A stretch of DNA of 64,000 nucleotides, from assembly GCF_023101765.2 (NCBI RefSeq), contig NC_064237.1:10139649-10203648 (forward strand), written 5' to 3'. The position numbers were made by a program, and so were the translations under genes. Origin of the DNA: Spodoptera frugiperda. Its lineage: Eukaryota > Arthropoda > Insecta > Lepidoptera > Noctuidae. The notes under the pieces are model-generated. The model worked only from the letters and a program-made list of their open reading frames with translations. It made no database searches and was not told the DNA's origin. Of the stretch, positions 24,423-36,003 are shown piece after piece. The number at the start of each line of letters is the position of its first letter. Position 1 is the first letter of the stretch.

Positions 24423-24970
24423 CATCAAAAACATCCTGTAAAAAACCCAAGTCTCGCAGCTCAGTCTTTCTACCGTCAAAAGTTGTGAGATCCATGTAAT
24501 ACCAAGTCGGTTTATCTATTTAGTGTCTACTTGAAGGACCTTCTGTCTTAAGTTATTACATAAGTTATTATCATGCCAATATTCAAAATATTTAACGTTT
24601 TAAACAAATAGATCGACTTGGACATCGCATGAAAACAAAATGAATATTACAATATTATATTAGATTCTTTAGTCTCTCGCGCCTCACGCGATTGAAACTC
24701 TCGTTCCTGTTGGTCGCTGGCCCGTCGTGCTGTGTAGTGTGATACATACTAATAATCAAATCAAGCGATGTCCAAGTCGATCTATTTATTTAAAACGTTA
24801 AATATTTTTAATATTGGCATGATAATAACTTATGTAATAACTTAAGACAGAAGGTCCTTCAAGTAGACACTAAATAGATTAACCGACTTGGTATTACATG
24901 GATCTCACAACTTTTGACGGTAGAAAGACTGAGCTGCGAGACTTGGGTTTTTTACAGGATGTTTTTGATG
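24423..24970. repeat. Long inverted repeat, 206-bp arms, 136-bp spacer
   Basis: Arms 24423-24628 and 24765-24970 pair exactly in register (each position sums to 49393) with about three mismatches and no indels. The spacer 24629-24764 is non-coding and includes a GC-richer segment. Confidence 0.95.
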
Positions 24971-25258
24971 GGATTACATTATACAAGACACCTTCTCTAT
25001 AGAAACCCTACTCTCCTTTTCCCAAAGGATTACGTCGAAACAGGAAAGAAAATTGTCTTTTCTATTAATTATTATTATCCATCGCTTAATTTTACATTTA
25101 AAATTTCCATCGTTGACAATTTTGTCACCCGGAATTATAAAATAATAAAGACAAACAAAAAGTATTCACTTTGTTTAATGAATCCTCCGGAACATTGAAG
25201 ATTAAAAACGTTTTCTTAATAAAACATTTCTCGTAAAATTTCAATGTAGACCAAAAAC
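24971..25258. other. Non-coding stretch
   Basis: No gene; a 94-codon chance frame overlaps the inverted-repeat arm. Confidence 0.5.
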
Positions 25259-25371
25259 TCGGAGCTTCGGACTACCTAGGGGGATAACGGGGCTCCGGAT
25301 CGAAAGGCAGAACTAGGAACGAGGTGGTTTGTAGTCAGTAAGAATCTAACACTCCCTCTCACCAATATTAT
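25259..25371 (+). mobile_element. R1-like 3' tail fragment, both ends truncated
   Basis: GGAGCTTCGGACTACCTAGG, GGCTCCGGATCG, GTCAGTAAGAATC and ACTCCCTCTCACC landmarks; no poly(A). Confidence 0.8.
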
Positions 25372-25930
25372 TAGTAAAATCCTCTCTTCCTAAATCCTAA
25401 CTAAAAGTATCTATCCCCTTTTAGGAAATATCATAAAAACGCGTCTGGCTTTTGAGGAGAAATAAATTAGTGTGGGATTCTAAAACCACTACGGTGGTCA
25501 GGTTCAGCACAACATGAGAGCAAACTTTAAATACATACCAACATATCCATACAAATACGAATCGTAGAGAAAGTTTTAAAAATCTTTTCAGAAAAGAGAT
25601 TGTTTAGGTTACATTTTCAATACAGCAAAGCATTAGGTATTGGGATTCTTAGTATTTTGTTCATAGTATGACCACTTTTTGTATATTTGTGGTTCCATGC
25701 AGCCAACTCGACCCAGCCTAGGAAACATTTTTCTCGCATTCACGCGTATAAAATTACATTATCTCATTTCAGAGCGAGCATGACCTAAATTTTATGAAAT
25801 AATTGAATGAACAATATAAACGTAGCCTTAGGTATTGCTGTAATAATACCTGTGCTTTTTAATAGGCTTTTTGTTTGATATAATAATTGGATAATAAGTA
25901 CTTAGGATTACGCTGTCTTAGGACTACGCT
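25372..25930. other. Non-coding stretch
   Basis: No gene signal. Confidence 0.5.
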
Positions 25931-25945
25931 ACGTGAAATAAGTTT

Positions 25946-26585
25946 CCTTGCCGGATTACCGCCGTGGGATTTGGAGGCGAAAGTGCTCGCGCGCGTCTAT
26001 AGTCTGCGCGCCGACGCGCGTCGCCGGGGCGAAACTCCGCTGCCGCGCCAGATTAGTGCGTGGCGGGACGAGCTCCGGCGCGATCTCATGGCGGATTGGC
26101 AGCAACGACTGTCGCAACCGAGGGCTGGGCTCGCTGTTATTACAGCGATAAGTCCCCTCTTTGAGGAGTGGCTAGAGAGGCGCCATGGCGTCCTCACCTA
26201 CCGCCTGACGCAGGTGCTTACCGGACATGGGAGTTTCGGTAGGTTCCTGTTTTTGATTGGGCGGGAGGAAACGCCCGGGTGTCATCACTGCGAAGACCGC
26301 CCGGAGGACACGGTGGAACACACGGTTGCGGTCTGCCCTGCGTGGGCTGAACACCGCCGTGCCCTCAGGGAAGTGATCGGCGACGGCGACCTCTCGCGTC
26401 CGGCTTTGGTTCAGGCCATGGTGCGGAGCGAGGGGGACTGGGATGCCGTCTCCTCCTTCTGCGAAGCAGTCATGCTAGTTAAGGAGGAGGCGGGACGCGT
26501 GAGGGAACGAACTTCCTCACGCCCCAGTCGACGCGAAAGACACTCCGGGCGTCGGGGATCGCGTGACGATCTCCGGCCACCGTAA
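25946..26585 (+). CDS. R1-like ORF2 C-terminal fragment
   Basis: The frame is open through the truncation point to a TAA; the apparent ATG at 25887 belongs to flanking DNA, so the real retroelement part begins at LAGLPPWDLEA. About 213 residues remain: a basic alpha-helical segment, then a CCHC-type zinc finger of the kind found at the C-terminus of R1/LOA/I ORF2 proteins (G-C-H-H-C then HTVAVC, near 26281-26340), and an arginine/serine-rich tail ending RDDLRPP. Endonuclease and reverse transcriptase are missing, so it is non-functional. GC content is far above the surroundings. The intact frame fits a recent insertion. Confidence 0.85.
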
Positions 26586-26897
26586 GTGCGGGTCTGCGGA
26601 CGGCGAGCAAGGGTAGCTCGCCGCCCGACCAGAACCAGACCCGTGCGTGCGGCGCGTTGCGTTCCGCGCGCGCCTCAAAGAGCCATCAGACCACCACAGA
26701 TGGGGCCCAGTAGGGCTGATGCTTAATCCGGAGCTGCGGACAACCTAGCGGGTTTACCGGGGCTCCGGCTCGACAAGCAGGAGTAGGAACGGGGTGGTTT
26801 TTAGTCAGTAAGAGTCTGACACTCCCTCTCGCTTTGCCCTGGCGAGAGAAGTCATTGGATGATTTTCCCCCTGAAAAAAAAAAAAAAAAAAAAAAAA
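25946..26897 (+). mobile_element. R1-like non-LTR retrotransposon, 5'-truncated, young
   Basis: It begins inside ORF2 and ends in an A run of about 24. A perfect 15-bp target duplication ACGTGAAATAAGTTT flanks it (25931-25945, 26898-26912). The 3' UTR (26586-26873) is the source of the short tails found at seven other places in this window. It is dispersed, not in rDNA, unlike classical R1. Confidence 0.95.
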
Positions 26898-27054
26898 ACG
26901 TGAAATAAGTTTACTTATCTTAACTTTTAGTTATGTATTTTTTGGAAATCTATAGGTGCTTCTTTCAGCATCAATTATACATGTGTATGATACGCACATC
27001 GGTACAACGATAATGTACCTATGTGCTTTAAAAATGCTAAAATCTCAAAAACTC

Positions 27055-27225
27055 GGCCGGCCTCACAGAAAACCGATGTAAAACAACGCTTGCGTTGTGT
27101 TTGTCCCAAAAAGCCGGCAACGCACTGGTAACGCCTCTGGTGTTTCGGGTGTCCATAGGCGGCGGCGATTGCTTATCATCAGGTGATACGTCTGCTTGTT
27201 TACCGGCTTATACGAAAAAAGTCAG
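27055..27225 (+). repeat. CGGCTCGACCGG family, copy 2, internally deleted
   Basis: CACAGAAAACCGATG, AACGCTTGCGTTGTGT, then a jump to AAAGCCGGCAACGCACTGG and GGCGGCGGCGATTGCTT, ending ACCGGCTTATACGAAAAAA. The middle segment present in the other copies is missing. Confidence 0.8.
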
Positions 27226-28732
27226 GTTCTTACTTACTTTAACGGAATCTGATTATCACCGAAAGTAGAAAAAATCAATAAAAAGCAGAATTCGAATGCA
27301 CCAATTTTTGGCGGTATCTCGCATATTGACAGTATCTGCTATCTGAAAATTATGATATTGGCGACATTCAACGTCGTGCGCAATTAGCGAATTGAAAGCC
27401 CGTAAATAATGAAACTGATATGAAAAATATAATTAAAACAATATTTTTTCAGTCCCAAAGTAATCTATAATAAACAAGCCATCAAAATTTAGATTATTTC
27501 GGTGTTTAACTAAGAATTAATTGGTTTTGATAACGAGTGCCGGGAATATGAAGCCGCAGCATAAATTGAGCGTCAGCTTTTAATAATTATTATGATCGAT
27601 TATATTGTAATATTAGACGCTCGTTTATTGGAACGATTGTGTTTAGTATATTTAGCTAGGATTGATGATCCCTGTTTACTTTGTATTGTGTGCACGGTGG
27701 GTGATGTTTCGGTTCTACAAATAAATATTATTAGCTTATTACGTTAGTGCTTATCTGTTATAACTATCTAGTCACTATAGGCAATTACAACTAGACAGTA
27801 TTTAGATCGTATGATAATGTTTGACACCTATTATGAAACAAATAACTAAAACTAAATTACCGCTTGGATTTAGTTATTCGAAACTAAATCGTAGTTTGAA
27901 TAAAGACTTGATAATTTAACATGCCGCGCAGCTAATATAGACGGGATGTGTAAATCAAAAGCCCTTTAAACACGATGCTACTTTAAACACGTTGACATAA
28001 AACATTTTGGCATACAATGTGTATTGACACGCTTTCTATTCTCGTATATATAACGTTTATCGTCCCCATTTATTAGCAGTAAAAACGTTTTAATTTGTTT
28101 GCGGTGGACCAGTAAAACGGTTTACGAGCCAACGTGATTACGGTATAGGTTTAACGATACTCCTGAGATCTGATTTGATAAACACCCTATTTATTACCAT
28201 CGGCCTCCTTTTATTTTGACTTGTGGGACAGCCGAATCAGCTGTTTTGTTGGTAAATATTTTGTTTGTGGGCACAACACAACATAATATCATGCCTGTTA
28301 TTTCCCGGTGAGTAAACTAGCACCGGAGTTGCAGAATGTGTGTTCAGTCAGTTTCATCTGTTACGATATTGGATTAATAGAAACAACACTATTGCTTAGT
28401 TGATGTATCTATGTGGCGAAAGTTTTTAACATAATTATGCACCTATTTTGCAAACCAGAGTTTGCATAACATAACAGGAACATAAACAAGAGAATACATA
28501 CTAACAACATAATATTTAAATAAACTAACTTAAAAAAGACATTACTTCTATTTTCACAAGAGAAACCAAATAGTTAAATTACCTACAATAAAATCGAAAC
28601 CAAACTTCGTACCTAACAAATCCACACATGACCTACAAAAATATGAAACCACGTGTACCCAAGTAATTTTTCTCTGCCATTGGCATACCTAGGAGTTTTA
28701 GAAACATTATGTGCAGAACCGGTTTTTATTCT
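27226..28732. other. Non-coding stretch
   Basis: No gene, RNA or recognisable element. Confidence 0.5.
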
Positions 28733-28862
28733 GTACATTTATGAAAGTTCGCCAGGTTTTTCATTAGTTCTTGCCGTGAGAACAGCTAGGCTAGATGGAT
28801 TGCTTCCATTCGTCTCCACATCGGGCGTTTCTTTAATTTGCACTGCACTGTAGCAGCAAATG
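28733..28862 (+). repeat. Diverged direct repeat, left copy
   Basis: TGAAAGTTCGCCAGG, CATTAGTT, GAACAGC, CATTCGTCTCCA and TTTCTTTAATTT recur in order at 29815-29935, about 1.08 kb away. No coding content; identity unknown. Confidence 0.65.
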
Positions 28863-29239
28863 AACATTCCTGTACGATCGTGCCAAAGAATTATTACATT
28901 TCCAAAATGGCCGTATGTCAAAAGCGCTTTTGTTTGACACAGATAAAAGGACATATGAGCACCATACATCATACAGTTTGACTGCTGAAAATGTATCAAA
29001 ATTGACAGGACTAGGTATTATTGATTTCAATACTGAGTTCAGGTAGGATTTCTAGGAAAAGGTTTTGATTTATGGCCTTAATAACAATGTAGGAAAATGT
29101 GGGACGTGTGGTACCTAGAGAGATTTTATTGTTAGCCCAAACATTGTAAAATGACTCACGATGTTTATTGGTTTCTGATTTTTTTTTTAAACTCCGGCAT
29201 TGATTTATCCAAGTGATACTAATAAACTCGTAATCTATA

Positions 29240-29640
29240 TATTAATACGTGATGCAAAAACTTTCGACCCCTTTTTACGAAAATTGCGCGGACGTAGGAG
29301 CATAAAATTTGGTACACTTATAGTTTATGTGTAGGAGAAGTGCAGAACGCTAATATTTTTCAAAAATAATGCTTATAAAGTACATTAAATCAATAAATAA
29401 AACATTACCATGCATAGTATCGTATTTGACAAAACGTCAAAATCGATAGACATTGCGATGATATTCTCACGTCTTATATGAAAAGAGGTTTCATGTTGTT
29501 CATGATGTGCTGGAATATATTATTATTAATTTGAATTTTACAAAACTAATAGCAATTCTTTAAATAAAAATTATCCTTGAATGTATGTTAAGTGGTATTG
29601 TAAATTAAATCATATATGGTCGAATTTTGACCACTAGGCG
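29240..29640 (+). repeat. Probable dispersed lepidopteran repeat
   Basis: The stretch TTAATACGTGATGCAAAAAC, CCCTTTTTACGAAAATTGCG and GGTACACTTATAG resembles a repeat I know from Lepidoptera. There is no second copy in the window, so this rests on recall. Confidence 0.45.
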
Positions 29641-29814
29641 ACCACTAGTACATACTTATTATTTGGTAACATTATGTCCAATAACATAATCCTCGAATAT
29701 GAGACGATTGATGTTCAACTCCTTCTATTCTAACTTAACCTAAACATTTTCCAGGATTAAAAAATGATGTTAGCTCCAGAAAAAACCTTCGATAAAAAAC
29801 TTTCACGATAGCAC

Positions 29815-29935
29815 TTATGAAAGTTCACTAGTCGTTTCATTAGTTGGTAGGAACAGCGGTCTAAGATGGATCGCCGCCATTCGTCTCCATATGGGGCATT
29901 TTCTTTAATTTTGTCGCGTAACTATTGTGGTGAGA
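29815..29935 (+). repeat. Diverged direct repeat, right copy
   Basis: Partner of 28733-28862. The pair may be two insertions of one family or the ends of a larger unit. Confidence 0.6.
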
Positions 29936-30210
29936 CCTCCATTTGTTACTTTATCAACGTCAGCGGCCTAGGAAATTCAGTGGGAACGTGGATTTGATTG
30001 TTTTTTTTTTATACTTTTGATTTTTTCCTCTTATCGGGGTTAAAGGTCTCAAACGCGGCTGGACTTTATCTAGATTTCATTGAAAAATTAGTTTCTTTTT
30101 TAGAAACTTGAGCCTTTTTGATTCTAAATACTGTAAATCGGTCATGTAAACCAACTAAAAAGCATGACTTTTATTGTCCTCATATGCATAAATAAACGTC
30201 TGCCTCATTA

Positions 30211-30704
30211 GGGTCCGTTCACACAGACCGGCTCGGAGAGGAGAGCAAATTTTTGTCACGTTGAAAATAGAGATTTAAGCATTTGTATTAAGGTTTACTT
30301 TTTAATGTGCACTGTTTTTTTGTTTAAAAATGCTTGACGGCGCTTGGTGTGAAATAATAAACGGAGCTGATCGGCTCCGATCGCGTGCTCTTTCTCGCTC
30401 GTGCAGCCGATCGGCTCCGAGCGCATCCGTTTCCAGCCGGTGTATGTGAAATAGTTGGCGACTCCGCTGCGACCGACTCCAAGCGTATACGATCCGGTTT
30501 GTGCGTTCGAGCAGCCGATCGGCTCCGATTGTGTGGTCTTTGTTGCTCGCGCATCCGATCGGCTCCGAGCACATCCGCTTCCAGTCGGTGTATGTGACAT
30601 AGTTGGCGACTCTAAGCGACCGACTCCAAGCGTATACGATCCGGTCTGTGTGAAAAGAAAAATGCGCGCCTACACTCTCCGAGCCGGTCTGTGTGAACGG
30701 ACCC
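30211..30704. mobile_element. PIF/Harbinger-like MITE inside a SINE
   Basis: 494 bp with perfect 30-bp terminal inverted repeats beginning GGGTCCGTTCACACAGACCG (30211-30240, 30675-30704). The flanks are a 3-bp duplication TTA (30208-30210, 30705-30707), the TWA target of PIF/Harbinger. There is no transposase. Frames of 70-101 codons inside it are products of its tandem GC-rich repeats. Confidence 0.9.
30369..30652. repeat. Two-unit tandem repeat in the MITE, period about 148 bp
   Basis: Two units each carry two GATCGGCTCCGA motifs, a CCGGTGTATGTGA/AGTCGGTGTATGTGA segment and GCGTATACGATCCGG. The four GATCGGCTCCGA copies are regularly placed. Confidence 0.9.
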
Positions 30705-30945
30705 TTAGTTGAATAGTCGCAAGCGCGACTGCCGGATAAGAGATCTCGTGTTGGATTGCCGGGTCGGCCTTTCGAATATTTCTCAGTAGTAGCACGAAGT
30801 TTGGAATTACTTAGTATATGGCAATAGACTCACCTCTATTATATGAGACTTATAACACAAATGGTGAAAAGTGGTTGCACATTGTATAGCGGCATTACGT
30901 ATGTTATATGCACCTCTGCCTACCCTTTTGGGGATTAAAAGCGTG

Positions 30946-31298
30946 AATGACGTTGCATCATATAAACTTACCTACCATTACTAACCTATCCATACTATAT
31001 TTCAGTAAACACTATTCCCAAGAAACACTAGTCCATTACATTACACTTAGAGCCAATGAACTGCAAGCACGTACGAAGCACTTATCTTCCTTGAATTTAT
31101 TACTTTTCGTGCATTTAAAGGCGACTGGAACGGACCTTACAGTTATTCAATACCAATAATTGTCTACTGAAGACGTGGGTGCAGCTAGTCTTTGATCCAA
31201 AATTTATAGCATTCGTGACTACGTCGTATAAAAAAGTTATTTAATTCTAAAATAGCATTGGTATGCAATCTACTGAAGGAAAATGAAGGAAGTCTATT
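30946..31298. other. Non-coding stretch
   Basis: No gene signal. Confidence 0.5.
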
Positions 31299-31300
31299 TA

Positions 31301-31590
31301 CCATGAAGCAAGTACAAAGAGGAGATACCATAATGTGATTTATGTTCTGTGACACAAAAACTGACTTACCCAATGATGTTTTAAGTAAAAAGGTGTAGAT
31401 GGGTTAAGCGCTCAGAAAGTGGCACATTAAAATGTGGACAATTGGCAACGTTTTGGTAGTATGGTACCGCTAGATAGAAAATAAAGAGGGGCGTAGTTTG
31501 TAACGTCACCGTCGCGCGCTCCTCGTAAAGTGTCACGCATTATGTTAAAAGGAAATCCAGTTATGAAATCTCTTTGTATTTGCTTCATGG
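31301..31590. mobile_element. MITE, CCATGAAGCAAGTAC family, copy 1
   Basis: Inverted ends CCATGAAGCAAGTACAAAGAG with one mismatch over 21 bp. Shares its interior (GGTGTAGAT, GCGCTCAGAAAGTGGC, TGGACAATTGGCAACG) with 46781-47077. Flanks are TATTTA/TATATA, a 6-bp duplication with one change or a TA duplication. Confidence 0.85.
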
Positions 31591-32389
31591 TATATACTTA
31601 GCTTTTATGCATTTTTTATTAGTGTTATTCTGTTTGCTAGATTAAAAACATGTCTTACATTTACAAAAAATATAAGACATGTTTTATGCGTAAATCTAAG
31701 ATATTTATAAGCAATCAACGTAAACCATCTAGGCTACTAAATAAAATTAGTGTCTGTTTGTAATAATGATATAACCGATTTTTTACATGTATGTATATGA
31801 ATATACAAATACCAAAAGTTTTACGGTACTTTTATTGACAGGTAGCTGATGTACTAAGAAGCAACTTAGGCTATTTTTATTCGTCGCAAATTCCGTAATC
31901 TACGCGAGCGAAGCTGCAGCATTAGCTTGTTTATAATAAAGTATTTACTATACTTCGCCTCATGCAGAGTGACAATTCAAGTTCGGATATGTACTTATAC
32001 ATAATTACATCCCATTATTAACTACAATTTGCTCTAGGCTATAATTCTCTAACTTCAATGATATTTTTCTGTGTAAAACAAAAAAAAAAATGCATTTTTC
32101 CCACCCGCTCAGATTTTTAATATTTTTTTTTCAAATTGTTTTTAAAAAATACCCATGCTATTGTTTGAAAGATTTTAAATGGCGTCCGATCATTTTAATA
32201 CTGTTTGGCACGTAGTCGCTCTAGGCTTTTTGTACAATATTTTAATAAATTTGGATGAAAATTAAAATCTCACAGAAATTCAAGCTTTAACTCTGACGTA
32301 CTTGTTATTCTCGTTTGTTAAATATTTCAATACAGTTTCAGGTGAAAGACATTCTCGGTTGGTCAATATTGACCTGACACAAGTAACAT
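31591..32389. other. Non-coding stretch
   Basis: A CTACGCGAGCGAAGCTGC segment near 31900 resembles a dispersed-repeat end; no gene. Confidence 0.45.
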
Positions 32390-32552
32390 GGGAAGATTGG
32401 GAAGGAGGCTAATTGGGCGTCCGGTAACCTCAATCACACAACGAAACACAACGCAAGCGTTGTTTCACGACGGTCTTCTGTGAGATCGTATCTTATCACT
32501 CTGGTCAAGAAGGAAAATTCGTGCCAAAGTCGGGCTCTCCTACACTTAATTT
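32390..32552 (-). repeat. CGGCTCGACCGG family, copy 3, minus
   Basis: Complement shows GGCACGAA, CACAGAAGACCG, AACGCTTGCGTTGTG and GGTTACCGGACG landmarks in family order. Confidence 0.75.
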
Positions 32553-33704
32553 ACAGAAAGAAGTGAGAAAGAAGTGGTACAACATATTTTTGTCTTGTTG
32601 GACAAAAACTGAGTATTTAAAGCTCTAAAAAGTATTCTTGTCACTCACCTTTCATTCAAATTAAGCCTTAGTCGACATACTATAGCGTCGATTGTTAATA
32701 TCACAATTATCTGGTCTCCATTTCACCATTTTCAACTTTAATCACCTATCAACTAATTACATTTCCGAACAACCATTATAGGAAACGCAAAAAAGCACTA
32801 CATTCGAAACGAAACTCTATGACCATCACTTCAAAGATACTTTTCAAAGGACACAGACATAGTTTTGAGGTCCGCCATGACAGATGTAGGTCACCGTAAC
32901 GATGTTCCAGTTTGGAAGTACCTACTAGTGATTATGACATTAATTAATAATTTCTAATATTGATGGGCTTTAATGGAAACTAGTTTCACTAACAGCTGCG
33001 TCCGTCTTCATGTGCAGACATTTATTATTTATTACGTGTCTAGCTTCATGATAAGTAGTGATTATAATGTTTAATGAGGTATAATGTTTATGGGTTCGCT
33101 GTCGTTATTTTGGAGCAAGGGGGTAATAGGCATGTTTCCTACTAGTCAAATTCAATACTTTTTTCGAAACGTCAAAAACGATATTTTCTATGAACTTTGT
33201 ATAAAATACTCTATTATGACGTCATAAGTTTTTGACGTCAAATAGCAGACTTATTTGTAGAAATTTAGCTAGAAAAAATCGAAAATTAAGTAGTTCATCA
33301 AATTTATGAGAGTGTGATTATTTTATTGTATTGAAAAGTTATAATAATTTATTTTTGACCCAGTCATCATCCAAAGTCAGTATGTCGTCACTTCAACATG
33401 TCATCACATCAGTTTATCGTGTGATCACAAACGTGACTGCTAAGCCAGAGCCTCCAGTCAGATTTCCAGTCTTAGAGTGTCGTAACTCTGAAGTTTTAGT
33501 AGTGGGCTGAAAAGGCCCATGTCAGCCGCAACATACATAATTAACTGGCGAAAAGCGAGAGTAACGTACTATCCCTACATTTGTCATTATAGGGGTATAC
33601 CGCATAAGCTCCTAGTAATTTTATCTTGATTTACTCATCTTACTAACAAACCATGTGATGTTTTATAAGTTTTTTTTTATGTTTCCTCACATTAAAATTT
33701 TCTT
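32553..33704. other. Non-coding stretch
   Basis: No gene signal. Confidence 0.5.
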
Positions 33705-33846
33705 CTGTACCGTAGGTGCGTTTACAAACATACAATTTCACATACACATGACCCGGAACAAAAAATTTTGGATAACACAAAGAGTTGTTCCGCGACACAT
33801 TGCACGATAGACAGTTGCCCAGCCATCGCACCAACCGTAAAGTCAA
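33705..33846 (-). mobile_element. tRNA-like SINE fragment, second family
   Basis: The minus strand reads GGTTGGTGCGATGGCTGGG (box A-like), then GCAATGTGTCGCGGAACAAC, then GTATGTTTGTAAACGCACC. The box B part expected between GCGG and GAACAAC is deleted. The family is recalled from lepidopteran genomes. Confidence 0.6.
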
Positions 33847-34216
33847 TATACGGTACGTATTTTATATACTTGGTTAGACTAAAACCTTCAGACATAATAA
33901 CTTAAAAAACTAACAAGCATTTTCAACTTCCACAAAATAAGACTACCCAACAATTTCAGCGAAGTACATACCTACTTCTACTTGACCTTTATTCTAATTA
34001 TATTTCATGTAGGTAGATAGGTACTCGCTATAAAAATAATGAGGTTTGCGCTACTCATTATGGTTTGTAAAAGCCCCGGTATCCTCTTTTCATACAAATT
34101 ATTTTTCTTCTAAACAAACCTTCTAACGTAGCACATTCATAGGAATTCTTCTTTTGTGCTAAGCTTGTTGTAGTTCTGTATAACCAATTAAGAATTGCTG
34201 TTGTTAGTTCGCATTT

Positions 34217-34958
34217 CGACACCAGCAATTTATACTACGCTAAATCAAAAAGCGTACTTTACAGTAGAGGCGTTTAAAGGGAAAAACGTGATAACTTTTA
34301 CATTAATTAAGATACTTTTTTGAAATTTGGTATGCTTAATATTTAATTTATTCATTGTAATATCTCATATTTATATTTCCTTACTTATTTCTATTTTTTG
34401 ATTTAGCGCAAGTTAGCCGTATATAAACGTAATTCATCAAAAAAATGTTACATCTTATACACGTCTAACTTATGTTAGCGTAGTGTAGTACGGGAGGTCG
34501 TAGTGCATGATCAATCATCTGATGCATATTTCAATATTTTTATAAAGAACATGTACTTACTTACAAAAAGAATAGTCAACGTACCATTAATAAACTAATT
34601 AATACGTTAACACATAAGTATTTACTATGTAAAAGTCGCTAAGTCGTTCATTGTACAAACGAACAAGTATACACACGAACGCACTAAACTACGCTAACTA
34701 TGAGTTAGCGCAGTGTTGCACAGATTTTGACCAAAGTGATCTCCGGGCACACTCTGCTAATAATAGTTGGCGAAATATAAATCGAGTGATTTCAAAAAGT
34801 ACCTTTACTTAGCGTTTTATAAGATTTGTAACTTTCTTATTTTTGCATATTTCTTCTCAATTTTTTTATGACGTATGTAAACCCACATTTTAAGCAACTT
34901 GGCATAAAAAAAGTTTTTTCCAAATTTCGAGTTAGCGTAGTATAAATTGCTGGTGTCG
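34217..34958 (+). mobile_element. MITE, CGACACCAGC family, copy 1 (742 bp)
   Basis: Terminal inverted repeats CGACACCAGCAATTTATACT (about 26 bp, perfect), flanked by a 4-bp duplication ATTT (34213-34216, 34959-34962). The interior carries several TTAGCGYAGT-type words in both orientations. No protein. The second copy at 49305 is inverted. Confidence 0.92.
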
Positions 34959-34962
34959 ATTT

Positions 34963-36003
34963 GTTCGAAAGAGTTAAGTATTTTGTAATTTTAAAATATA
35001 GCTTTGTTTTACTTAGGGCAATTTAATAATTAGGTATCAAACAGTTTTAGTAAAAATGTTTATCCACAACATTTCATATTTTAAAGATTTTACAGGAAAT
35101 AATAAATAAATGATGTTTTATGTCACTTTTTTAAAAAAGTAATCATTGTTTGTGTAAAATTAACTTTTCTTGTTTATGAGTTATATGGACATATTCATGT
35201 AAAACAACACCTTTTTAGAGCGCCATCACCAAAATACACGTTTGGTACACACGTCATTGTCTTCATTCATGTGGCGTTAACACGTGTAGGTGTGACGAAA
35301 TGAACTCCGTCTGAAGAACCATTAAAATTGATTCAGCAATGTAGACGTTTACTAGTAAACAGTCTTTCACATTTCTATATTATGAACAAAGCATCTTATC
35401 AAATCCAAAATACTATTTGTCACTTTCGTCACATATATTTTCTGCACATAAAACTCAGAACAACATCATAACACCTTGATAAACCCATCGGAACCGTCCA
35501 GACAATTTTCTATCTCCAGAGCTTCGGAACAGGACATTATTTCCACGGGATTACCTCATCAAATTCAATGGCCACCCACCGATGAGGATAATCAGAGCTC
35601 ACCGAAAAAATACAAAATGGCCACGGCCACGTAGTGTATCAAATATCAATATTACGTCATATCCGGAATCGATGGCAGTTTTCAATTTAGGAAATCCGTG
35701 GACATACGTATGTATGTGTGTAGTACTTTTTGATGTTGTGTAGTGCACGGATTATTAGGGTGTGTTTATGTACGTGATAGATAGAAGGAACATCAGATAA
35801 TATACAGTCTCAACTTAAAGAAGGTGAACTTAAACATCTGCAAAAGAAAGGTGGGTAGAAAATATGTAATTGTCCCTTCATACGCTGCAAACGCATCTGC
35901 CAGTAACTATGTGTAGGGTGGGTAACTATATATCAACAGTCATAATATTATTATTGAATTCTTAGATTTCGAAATCCTCAGAAACCGAGACATAGTTACT
36001 TTT
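34963..36003. other. Non-coding stretch
   Basis: No gene signal. Confidence 0.5.

Larger units (their letters stand above)
23835..24970. mobile_element. Foldback repeat family, copy 1
   Basis: Starts AATCTGGGGGCACGG with a GGGGCAC/GTGCCCC hairpin, next to a GGTACGGCCGTACC palindrome, and shares about 400 bp with 62499-62905 at high identity. It continues into a 33-bp-arm palindrome (24221-24288) and a 206-bp-arm inverted repeat (24423-24970). No superfamily could be assigned. A minus frame of 70 codons is conserved in both copies. It begins one base after the hAT target duplication. Confidence 0.75.
30200..30945 (+). mobile_element. tRNA-derived SINE, copy 3, split by a MITE
   Basis: The first bases CTGCCTCATTA (30200-30210) and the rest from 30705 on (GTTGAATAGTCGCAAGC onward) together match the head of copies 1 and 2. 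The body after 30740 matches copy 2 up to GGGGATTAAAAGCGTGA. Box B is degraded. The interruption falls in the tRNA-like box A region. Confidence 0.85.

Noticed and set aside
30295..30712. Several overlapping 70-101 codon frames on both strands
   Set aside because: They lie in the tandem GC-rich interior of a MITE with perfect inverted ends; frames in all directions reflect composition.
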